From positions 1 to 10,938 of the forward strand of contig JACMNZ010000458.1 of the NCBI GenBank assembly GCA_014378285.1: a stretch of 10,938 bases of DNA, given 5' to 3'. Below, in pieces: positions 1 through 5,889 of this stretch; within the stretch, counting starts at the first letter, position 1; each line of letters opens with the position of its first letter. The position numbers and the translations under genes were made by a program. Under the pieces are notes generated by a model that saw nothing but the letters and a program-made list of their open reading frames with translations, was not told the origin of the DNA and ran no database searches. Origin of the DNA: Pseudopedobacter sp. GTDB taxonomy: Bacteria > Bacteroidota > Bacteroidia > Sphingobacteriales > Sphingobacteriaceae.

Positions 1-954
1 CTCCCATTCTAACCTTTCCTTAGATTTATATCTTTCATGAGAACCAGATGTAGAATGACCTAAAGGCTGTGTAACCTCAGTAACATGAATCAATACTGGT
101 ACATGTTCTTCTCTACAAACTTTTATCGCTTTTTCATAAGTCTCGCAAAGTGCCGGATAATCCCATCCTTTAACTTTAAAAATTTCAAAACCTGGCTTTC
201 CTTCTTCACGTTGAAAACCTTTTAATATTTCCGAAATATCTTCTTTAGTAGTTTGATATTTTGCTGGGACAGAAATGCCATAGTTATCGTCCCAAATAGA
301 AATAGCCATTGGTACTTGTAAAACACCTGCAGCATTTATTGATTCAAAAAAAACACCTTCTGAGGTTGATGCGTTGCCAATTGTGCCAAAGGCAACTTCA
401 TTTCCGTTGATAGAAAAATTATCAAATTCTTTTAAATCAGTATTTTGACGATATAATTTTGATGCGTAAGCCAAACCCAGCAATCTTGCCATTTGCCCAG
501 CTGTAGGAGAAATGTCTGAAGAACAGTTTTTCATCTTCACCTGATTTTGCCAAGTTCCATCTTCATTTAAAAAACGAGTGGCAAAATGTGCATTCATTTG
601 CCTTCCGGCAGATGCTGGTTCATTTTCTACATCAGAATTTGAGTATAATTGGGCAAATAATTCTTTAATGGTAGACATGCCTGTGGCAAACATGAAAGTT
701 TGATCACGATAGTATCCTGCCCTCCAATCTCCGTTATTGAAAACCTTAGCCATTGCCAATTGGGCAACTTCTTTACCGTCACCAAAAATTCCAAATTTGG
801 CTTTTCCGGTAAGTACTTCTCTCCTACCTAAAATACTAGCTTGGCGACTTTGATAAGCAATTTCATAATCATTGATTACAGTTTTTTTAAAATCCTCAAA
901 GGTTAAATTTTGGGCCAGATTTAAATTGCTGGAAATATCTTTGGTTTCTATCAT
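1..954 (-). CDS. 2-oxoacid dehydrogenase E1 component, thiamine-diphosphate dependent (partial, N-terminal 318 codons)
   Basis: This is the start of an E1 subunit that decarboxylates a 2-oxoacid (pyruvate or branched-chain type) with thiamine diphosphate and passes the acyl group to the lipoyl-E2 of the complex. The reading frame is open from the ATG at 954 to the window edge. Recognisable E1-alpha landmarks are AGYYRDQ (residues 79-85), SAGRQMNAHF (115-124), the cofactor motif region IGNASTSEG (192-200) through WDDNYGIS (221-228), and the loop GHSTSGSHERY (299-309). In the cofactor motif the usual GDG is replaced by GNA, while the following S/T-SEG and DNYGIS are kept. Many Bacteroidota have an E1 of about 660 residues with alpha and beta parts fused; the partial sequence cannot show whether this is fused. 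The frame stays open upstream of 954 and includes a TTG codon, but the ATG fits a promoter-like box 21 nt away. lpd at 7580 could supply the E3 subunit. The substrate cannot be read from the sequence. Confidence 0.88.
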   Translation of the reverse strand, partial: MIETKDISSNLNLAQNLTFEDFKKTVINDYEIAYQSRQASILGRREVLTGKAKFGIFGDGKEVAQLAMAKVFNNGDWRAGYYRDQTFMFATGMSTIKELFAQLYSNSDVENEPASAGRQMNAHFATRFLNEDGTWQNQVKMKNCSSDISPTAGQMARLLGLAYASKLYRQNTDLKEFDNFSINGNEVAFGTIGNASTSEGVFFESINAAGVLQVPMAISIWDDNYGISVPAKYQTTKEDISEILKGFQREEGKPGFEIFKVKGWDYPALCETYEKAIKVCREEHVPVLIHVTEVTQPLGHSTSGSHERYKSKERLEWE

Positions 955-975
955 GTTCAATTGGTGCTCAAAATT

Positions 976-983
976 CAAATTTA
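976..983 (-). promoter_or_regulatory. Candidate -7 box for the E1 gene (Bacteroidota type)
   Basis: On the minus strand this reads TAAATTTG, an exact match to the Bacteroidota -7 consensus TAnnTTTG. It ends 21 nt before the ATG at 954, a spacing close to that seen for the DUF1573 and lpd genes in this window. No TTG lies 17-23 nt upstream, so only half of the consensus is present and the call is tentative. Confidence 0.4.
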
Positions 984-1031
984 GTAAAATATAAGATAGC
1001 TTTAAAATAAGCGTTATTGTTTTCAAATTGT

Positions 1032-1062
1032 TTTGGAACAGTTGTTGAATTACCTATATTTG
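1032..1062 (+). promoter_or_regulatory. Promoter of the DUF1573 gene (Bacteroidota consensus)
   Basis: TTTG at 1032-1035 and TATATTTG at 1055-1062 match both halves of the Bacteroidota housekeeping promoter (-33 TTTG, -7 TAnnTTTG) with a 19-nt spacer, the preferred distance. The -7 box ends 20 nt before the ATG, so the predicted leader is only about 12-17 nt. It is the best-formed promoter in the window, and it diverges from the E1 gene. Confidence 0.75.
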
Positions 1063-1082
1063 AATAAATAAATTTTAAAAAC

Positions 1083-1478
1083 ATGAAAAAGATTTTGTTA
1101 ATGTGTTCAGTTGTTATTGGCTTTCTTGCCTTTTCTGCAATGAGCGATAATAAAGCTGAATTTAAATTTAATGAAGAAACTCATGATTTTGGTAATGTAC
1201 CACAAGGTAAGCCAGTTTCTTTTGTTTTCAAGTACACAAATGTTGGTGACGAACCATTAATTATTACTGCGGTTGAATCTACTTGTGGTTGTACTGTTCC
1301 TAGTGTAGAGCCAAAACAAGGTACTCCAGTTTTAAAAGGAGAATCAGGTTCAATTACTTTAACTTACAATGCTGCTGTTGCAGCACCATTTAACAAGTTT
1401 GTTAAAATAACTTCAAATTCTAAAACTCCTTTAAAAATGTTATACATTAAGGGTGAGGTTGTTGCAGCTGCAAACTAA
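1083..1478 (+). CDS. DUF1573 domain protein, exported
   Basis: This is a 131-residue protein with an N-terminal export signal: KK at residues 2-3, a hydrophobic stretch at about 4-19, then a polar start to the mature part. The rest is one DUF1573 domain, an immunoglobulin-like beta-sandwich fold. It has the typical opening F-x-F-x-x-x-THDFGNVPQG (residues 27-42), SFVFKYTNVGDEPLIIT (46-62), the signature TCGCTVP (67-73; C68 and C70) and the closing SGSITLTYN (88-96). Single-domain proteins of this size are very common in Bacteroidota and are presumed periplasmic or envelope-associated; their biochemical role is not established. C8 in the signal is not a lipobox, since residue -1 is Met and the hydrophobic core follows it, so I do not call a lipoprotein. 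The gene has its own promoter and terminator and so looks monocistronic. Confidence 0.88.
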   Translation: MKKILLMCSVVIGFLAFSAMSDNKAEFKFNEETHDFGNVPQGKPVSFVFKYTNVGDEPLIITAVESTCGCTVPSVEPKQGTPVLKGESGSITLTYNAAVAAPFNKFVKITSNSKTPLKMLYIKGEVVAAAN

Positions 1479-1495
1479 TTGTTAAAAGTTTATAT

Positions 1496-1524
1496 AAAGC
1501 CATCTGATAAAGATGGCTTTTTTT
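1496..1524 (+). terminator. Intrinsic terminator after the DUF1573 gene
   Basis: AAAGCCATC (1496-1504) and GATGGCTTT (1512-1520) form a perfect 9-bp stem with a 7-nt loop (1505-1511). The 3' arm runs into a T tract at 1518-1524. This is a textbook rho-independent terminator starting 17 nt after the stop codon. Its 3' arm contains the first possible ATG (1513) of the next reading frame, which argues against that start. Confidence 0.88.
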
Positions 1525-1539
1525 ATGTCAAAAAATTTA

Positions 1540-2175
1540 ATGGAGAAGATTGATAAAAGCATTAAGAACATTATTTTTGATTACGGTAACGTAATTTTTA
1601 CCATAGATTTTAAAAGAACACAAAAAGCATTTGAAGATTTAGGAATCACAAAAGTTGACTCTTTCTTTTCACATAAAAGTCATGATTCTTTGTTCGATGA
1701 TTTTGAAACAGGTTCAATAAGTTCAGAAGAATTTAGGCATGGGATTAGAAAGATAAGCGGTAAAATAGAACTTACAGATAAACAAATTGATGATACCTGG
1801 AACTCACTTTTAATTGGTGTTACATCAGGAAATCATGAATTATTGTTAAAAATTAAAGAGAAATATCGTACTTTCTTATTAAGTAATATCAACGAAATCC
1901 ACTTAAAATTTATTAATAATTACCTTAAAACCGAGTTTGGTTTAGAAGGTAACGAAGGCTTCTTTGAAAAAATCTATTACTCTCATCTTGTTGGAAAACG
2001 TAAACCTAATAAAGAAATATTTGAGCAAGTTTTAAATGAGAATAACTTAAAAAAAGAGGAAACTTTATTTATTGATGATAGCCCTCAACATTTAAAAACG
2101 GCTACAGATTTGGGTCTCAATACCTATTTAATAACATATCCTGACACCATACAAAATCTATTTAAAGGTTTATAG
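1540..2175 (+). CDS. HAD-superfamily phosphatase, YihX-like
   Basis: This is a haloacid-dehalogenase-type phosphatase of subfamily IA (variant 3), about 211 residues from the preferred start. Motif I is IIFDYGNVIF with nucleophile D14 (numbering from the ATG at 1540). The usual second Asp at +2 is Gly (G16), as in the DLGNV group that includes E. coli YihX (alpha-D-glucose-1-phosphate phosphatase). Motif II is the Ser in LLSNIN, motif III the Lys in GKRKPNKEIF, and motif IV is LFIDDSPQHL. A helical cap domain fits between motifs I and II. Substrate is unknown; a small sugar phosphate or nucleotide is likely from the family. The frame also has ATGs at 1513 and 1525. 1513 lies inside a terminator stem and 1525 directly follows its T tract, so 1540, 9 residues before the conserved beta strand, is the most reasonable start. 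No promoter consensus was found between the terminator and the gene, so it may depend on read-through. Confidence 0.85.
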   Translation: MEKIDKSIKNIIFDYGNVIFTIDFKRTQKAFEDLGITKVDSFFSHKSHDSLFDDFETGSISSEEFRHGIRKISGKIELTDKQIDDTWNSLLIGVTSGNHELLLKIKEKYRTFLLSNINEIHLKFINNYLKTEFGLEGNEGFFEKIYYSHLVGKRKPNKEIFEQVLNENNLKKEETLFIDDSPQHLKTATDLGLNTYLITYPDTIQNLFKGL

Positions 2176-2195
2176 ACCATAAAATTTATGAATCA

Positions 2196-2228
2196 TTGGT
2201 TAAAACAATTAGGGAATAGATAGGTTTG
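2196..2228 (+). promoter_or_regulatory. Candidate promoter of queG
   Basis: TTG at 2196-2198 and TAGGTTTG at 2221-2228 (exact TAnnTTTG) are separated by 22 nt, within the 17-23 nt range for Bacteroidota promoters. The box ends 50 nt before the queG ATG. That leaves a leader of roughly 45 nt, which contains a small hairpin. Confidence 0.5.
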
Positions 2229-2251
2229 ATTTATTTAGATTTTACCAAAAC

Positions 2252-2269
2252 CCACGGATTTATCTGTGG
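2252..2269 (+). other. Small hairpin in the queG 5' leader
   Basis: Positions 2252-2258 pair with 2263-2269 (CCACGGA with TCTGTGG, including one G-T wobble) around a 4-nt loop TTTA. The hairpin ends 9 nt before the queG ATG, and the tail between them is almost pure A. No T tract follows on the plus strand, so it is not a terminator in that direction. It could affect ribosome access or leader stability; no known riboswitch consensus was recognised. Confidence 0.35.
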
Positions 2270-2278
2270 ATAAAAAAA

Positions 2279-3214
2279 ATGCTCAATTCTAAAAATAAAT
2301 ACACAGAAATAATAAAAGCCGAAGGTAAACGCTTGGGCTTTTCTTTTTGTGGTGTATCGAAGGCAGGATTTTTAGAAGAAGAAGCCCCGAGACTAGAAAA
2401 TTGGCTCAATAAAAATTATAATGGAAAAATGGATTATATGGATAACCATTTTGATAAAAGATTAGATCCCCGATTATTAGTAGAAAATGCTAAATCTGTT
2501 ATTTCTCTTTCTCTTAATTATTTTACTGAAGAAGCACAAACTGATACAAATGCTCCAAAAATTTCTAAATACGCCTTTGGAAAAGATTATCATTTTGTTA
2601 TTAAGGATAAGCTAAAACACTTACTTTATTTTATTGAGGAAAACATTGGGGAAGTTAACGGAAGGGCTTTTGTAGACTCTGCTCCTGTTTTAGATAAATC
2701 ATGGGCAAAAAAAGCAGGATTAGGTTGGATAGGAAAAAACACAAATTTAATATCTAAAGATAGCGGCTCTTTCTTTTTTATTGCCGAGTTGATTGTAGAT
2801 TTAGAATTAAATTATGACAACGCTTTTGAGGAGGATTTTTGTGGTACTTGCACAAAATGTATAGACGCCTGTCCTACTGATGCAATTATCGCCCCTTATA
2901 TTGTTGATGGTAGCAGATGTATTTCTTATTTAACTATCGAATTAAAAGAACAAATTCCTGACGAATTTAAAGGAAAAATGGACAATTGGGCTTTTGGTTG
3001 TGATGTTTGCCAGGATGTTTGCCCTTGGAATAGATTTGCGGTTCCACACCAAAACGAAGAATTTAAACCCCGCCCAGATTTACTGAATTTAAATAAGAAA
3101 GACTGGGAAGAAATAACTTCTGAGATTTTCTCTGAAGTTTTTAAAAAATCAGCTCTAAAGCGGACAAAATTAGAGGGCTTAAAAAGGAATATATCCTTTT
3201 TAAAACCTGTTTAA
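2279..3214 (+). CDS. queG: Epoxyqueuosine reductase QueG
   Basis: QueG is a cytoplasmic, cobalamin-dependent iron-sulfur enzyme that reduces epoxyqueuosine to queuosine at tRNA wobble position 34, the last step of queuosine synthesis. The two [4Fe-4S] sites are visible: CGTCTKCIDACPTDAI (C188, C191, C194, C198) and CDVCQDVCPWNRF (C241, C244, C248); C214 probably completes the set of eight ligands. FVDSAPVLDKSWAKKAGLGWIG (131-152) is the conserved QueG segment, with D133 as the presumed catalytic acid. The C-terminus ends after the RTKLEGLKRNI motif (295-305). The protein is 311 residues, shorter than E. coli QueG (about 379), because the C-terminal HEAT-like extension is missing; I recall this short form as normal in Bacteroidota. 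The N-terminus starts directly with the first conserved helix, which supports the ATG at 2279. No other queuosine gene is in the window. Confidence 0.95.
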   Translation: MLNSKNKYTEIIKAEGKRLGFSFCGVSKAGFLEEEAPRLENWLNKNYNGKMDYMDNHFDKRLDPRLLVENAKSVISLSLNYFTEEAQTDTNAPKISKYAFGKDYHFVIKDKLKHLLYFIEENIGEVNGRAFVDSAPVLDKSWAKKAGLGWIGKNTNLISKDSGSFFFIAELIVDLELNYDNAFEEDFCGTCTKCIDACPTDAIIAPYIVDGSRCISYLTIELKEQIPDEFKGKMDNWAFGCDVCQDVCPWNRFAVPHQNEEFKPRPDLLNLNKKDWEEITSEIFSEVFKKSALKRTKLEGLKRNISFLKPV

Positions 3215-3226
3215 AAAGGATATATT
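3188..3226. terminator. Bidirectional terminator between queG and the dab operon
   Basis: Positions 3188-3204 pair with 3210-3226 as a perfect 17-bp stem (core ATATCCTTTTTAAA) with a 5-nt loop. It lies between the converging ends of queG (stop at 3212-3214) and the small gene of the dab operon (stop at 3231). On the plus strand the sequence after the stem is T-rich up to 3232. On the minus strand the run opposite 3181-3185 gives five T residues. The stem is A/T-rich with only two G-C pairs, so its strength is uncertain. The last codons and the stop codon of queG lie inside it. Confidence 0.65.
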
Positions 3227-3230
3227 TTAT

Positions 3231-3530
3231 TTAATCTAATGTTAAAACTTTTTCGGTTTTAATTTCCACCTCATCAATTTCAATAAAAGATTTGATGTTG
3301 AAAGCTAACTCATCATTTATTTTACTTCTCAAATATTTTATAATTTCTTGCCTAGTTTGTGTTAAATCATTTACCCTTTGTAAAGATTCTTCATCGGCTT
3401 TGCCAAATTTAATTTCACTACTAAAGCTTTTAAGTTCGTGAAATTTAATTTTTTTATCTATCAATGTTAGCAATACTTCCCTTGCATCTTTTGCATTGAA
3501 AACTCCTTCTATTAATTTGAATTTTTCCAT
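3231..3530 (-). CDS. Small conserved-type hypothetical protein, third gene of the dab operon
   Basis: This is a 99-residue, charged, soluble protein with no signal peptide or membrane segment and no domain that I can name. The first part (FKLIEGVFNAKDAREVLLTLIDKKI) suggests a strand followed by a helix. The middle (about residues 43-75) is strongly helical and may form a coiled coil. The end is an acidic, hydrophobic-alternating strand (IEIDEVEIKTEKVLTL). I recall similar small proteins starting with an LIEG-x-F-x-x-x-x-A-R-E-x-L pattern in other Bacteroidota, not tied to one context. Here the gene starts 13 nt after the dabA stop codon on the same strand and ends just before the shared terminator, so it is almost certainly co-transcribed with dabB-dabA. 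A role as an accessory or regulatory protein of the bicarbonate transporter is only an inference from position. Confidence 0.75.
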   Translation of the reverse strand: MEKFKLIEGVFNAKDAREVLLTLIDKKIKFHELKSFSSEIKFGKADEESLQRVNDLTQTRQEIIKYLRSKINDELAFNIKSFIEIDEVEIKTEKVLTLD

Positions 3531-3543
3531 TTTATTTCTATTA

Positions 3544-5889
3544 TTAATTGCTTATTTCTAATTTCAATTCTTTCTCATCTCTAAAAATTGATTCATCCTT
3601 ATTTTGATAGTGTTTTATTTCGCTATTCTGCAAAGGATCCATCACCATTAAATAAATCCACTCATTATCTAATAAGGATTTAAGATGTTGGTTCTTGTCA
3701 AGGATTTTCTCTACCCTTTCCATAGGAGCTTCTATTAAAACCGACAATCTTAAAGGCTGGTGATACATTTCATCATCGGTTGCTTTTACCGATTGCAGTG
3801 GAATTCCTCTTTTTAAATCACCGCCGTTACCTTGCACCACTCCAAATTTACCGGTAACGTTGTGAGTGATTTTAGATCCTCCTCCAAACTTTTCATTATC
3901 AACCGTTGCAAAATAATAATGGTTGTTTATCCACTGGGTTACAACCATTGGCCCTTGCATAATCCCTTCTAAAGCAGTGCCTTCTGTATCTAAATTCCAA
4001 TCATAAGATTGTAAAAAACACCTGCTACCTAAATTAACATGTTTGCTTAAACTTCTTGGTCCAATGATAAAAGCTGCATTTTTAGCTAAGCCCCATTCCG
4101 GTCGTGTTTCTGCCCAATTATTTGCTTTTTGATGAGATAATTTGATAGCTCCATTTTTTAATCCTCTTCTTTCTGCAGCTGTGGTTTCTTGGATTTTATT
4201 CAAATCATTTTTCAAGTTTACTATCAATTTTAGATGTGATAAAGGCGCTTCACTATCAAATAAGGTGATTTTATCCGTTGTGGTGTTATGTTCTGCACCT
4301 AAAAAAACAGTTCTTTCTGTGATATTGATTTGATAAGTAGATTTTAAAACTTCCCTAACTTCTTTATCATTAGCTAATTTTGCTAGCATCCTTGCATTAT
4401 GCTTTCCAGGACTTGCCGCACATGCTCCACAATCTAAACTAGACCCAAACGCATTGTTTTTTGTGTGGCTACCGTGTCCAGCAAAGACAACCAAAGGTGC
4501 AAACTGAGTCCATCCCATTACATCAAAAGCAGATTTTACAATGGCCACTTTTTGCTTTAGCGGAATACTGTTTTTTTTATCTGTTGAATTGTGAATGTGA
4601 TTTAATTTTGGTTCACAAATGCTTTCATGGTTTAAAGTGTTTTTAGATTCTGCTCGGTATAAATATCCTGGGAAAAGTGACCTTGATAATAATGAAATTC
4701 CATATATTAATCCAGAACCTTCTACATATCCAAAAGCAGATGGTAACATGCTTTTTAACCGATTTAAGAAGTAATTTTTAAATTTTAAATCTTCTTTTTT
4801 TTGTTGATATTCAGTTAATTCCTTTGATTTTCCTATTTGTGCTACTTCCGTAACTTTATAAGCAGAACCAACAATTGGTGGGCAAGATTTCCGACTGATT
4901 CCTGTAGTTAAATCTTCATAGTCCATTGCAATTCCAAAAAAACCGGCATACCCAAAAGTTTCATAATTTCCGGTTTTTTCAACGTGTCTCCTAATCATTT
5001 CTGATCTGGTATCTATACAAAAAACCATTTGGGCATCTGGCAAAATATTTTTTGAAACACTTTCTGAAGAGATAATTGAATTTTCTTTTAAAATATTCTT
5101 TAATTCTGATTGCCAAGTACTTTCCCAAGCTTTTAAGAAAACATATTTAATTTTTGTCAGTTCAGAATTATCCTGAATCATTGAAGAAAATATTTCAGAA
5201 CCTATTTGTTTAGCAATTGTTAACCTAACAGCAAGATAATCAACCAAATTAATTGGATATTTCTGCTGCCAAAGTGAGTCTGTTTCTGACCTGTATTTAA
5301 TGAAGCCTGTCCAACCAGCTAAAGCACTGATATGGTAGGCAAATATATTTTCATAGTCTGATTGATCAAACCCTGTCAAAGCATCTGTTATAGCATCTTC
5401 ACTACTATCCGCTATTTTATTTATCGATTTAAATCGATCTTCATAAACTATTAATCTTTTCCAAGCATTAAAAAACCCTTCAGATTTATAAGGCATTTCC
5501 CATTCTGCCATTCCTTCATCCATAAATGATGCTAACCATTTTGTCATGATTTGATCCAACTCTTGAGTAGGATTTTGTATGTATTCTGTTTTTTCAACCT
5601 CTAATTGCTGCAGATAAAATTCAGGTGATTTAATAAAACCTTCTGAAATTAAAAGCCGTTTTAAGATATCATTATTGATTTCATTCTTTTTTATAGCCTC
5701 ACGGATTACAGATACATTTGGGAAATATGAGCCATGAGATAAATTCCCTGCGCTTTCCACTGCGTTTAAAAAGGGTTTTTGCTCGTATCCTGATAATGGG
5801 TTAGAAGTTACAAAAGCATACAAAGGCCATGTTTTACCAATTACGTTAGAAGCCTTATTTACACCATCAACAATCATTTGGTTTTTCAT
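3544..5889 (-). CDS. dabA: DabA, inorganic carbon uptake subunit (DUF2309, carbonic-anhydrase-like)
   Basis: DabA is the cytoplasmic, membrane-associated subunit of the DAB inorganic carbon pump. In the proposed mechanism it hydrates CO2 to bicarbonate one way at a beta-carbonic-anhydrase-like zinc site, driven by its partner DabB. The four zinc-site residues known from Halothiobacillus DabA (C351, D353, H524, C539) are matched here by C291 and D293 in VFCIDTRSEMIRRH, H472 in FAGHGSHTKNNAF and C487 in DCGAC. The His-Cys distance of 15 residues is the same in both. The N-terminal pattern PLYAFVTSNPLSGYEQKPF (22-40) is the typical DUF2309 opening. At 781 residues it is full length for the family. 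The ATG overlaps the dabB stop in an ATGA arrangement (5886-5889), so the two are translationally coupled. This is an intact copy with no missing key residue. Confidence 0.93.
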   Translation of the reverse strand: MKNQMIVDGVNKASNVIGKTWPLYAFVTSNPLSGYEQKPFLNAVESAGNLSHGSYFPNVSVIREAIKKNEINNDILKRLLISEGFIKSPEFYLQQLEVEKTEYIQNPTQELDQIMTKWLASFMDEGMAEWEMPYKSEGFFNAWKRLIVYEDRFKSINKIADSSEDAITDALTGFDQSDYENIFAYHISALAGWTGFIKYRSETDSLWQQKYPINLVDYLAVRLTIAKQIGSEIFSSMIQDNSELTKIKYVFLKAWESTWQSELKNILKENSIISSESVSKNILPDAQMVFCIDTRSEMIRRHVEKTGNYETFGYAGFFGIAMDYEDLTTGISRKSCPPIVGSAYKVTEVAQIGKSKELTEYQQKKEDLKFKNYFLNRLKSMLPSAFGYVEGSGLIYGISLLSRSLFPGYLYRAESKNTLNHESICEPKLNHIHNSTDKKNSIPLKQKVAIVKSAFDVMGWTQFAPLVVFAGHGSHTKNNAFGSSLDCGACAASPGKHNARMLAKLANDKEVREVLKSTYQINITERTVFLGAEHNTTTDKITLFDSEAPLSHLKLIVNLKNDLNKIQETTAAERRGLKNGAIKLSHQKANNWAETRPEWGLAKNAAFIIGPRSLSKHVNLGSRCFLQSYDWNLDTEGTALEGIMQGPMVVTQWINNHYYFATVDNEKFGGGSKITHNVTGKFGVVQGNGGDLKRGIPLQSVKATDDEMYHQPLRLSVLIEAPMERVEKILDKNQHLKSLLDNEWIYLMVMDPLQNSEIKHYQNKDESIFRDEKELKLEISN

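Noticed and set aside
2230..2280. preQ1 riboswitch upstream of queG
   Set aside because: A hairpin and an A-rich tail are present, but the C-rich loop and the tail bases needed for the pseudoknot of the known consensus are absent.
4142..4646. Two plus-strand frames of about 60 residues inside dabA
   Set aside because: Both are antisense to conserved dabA coding sequence, including the zinc-site region, and have low-complexity translations.
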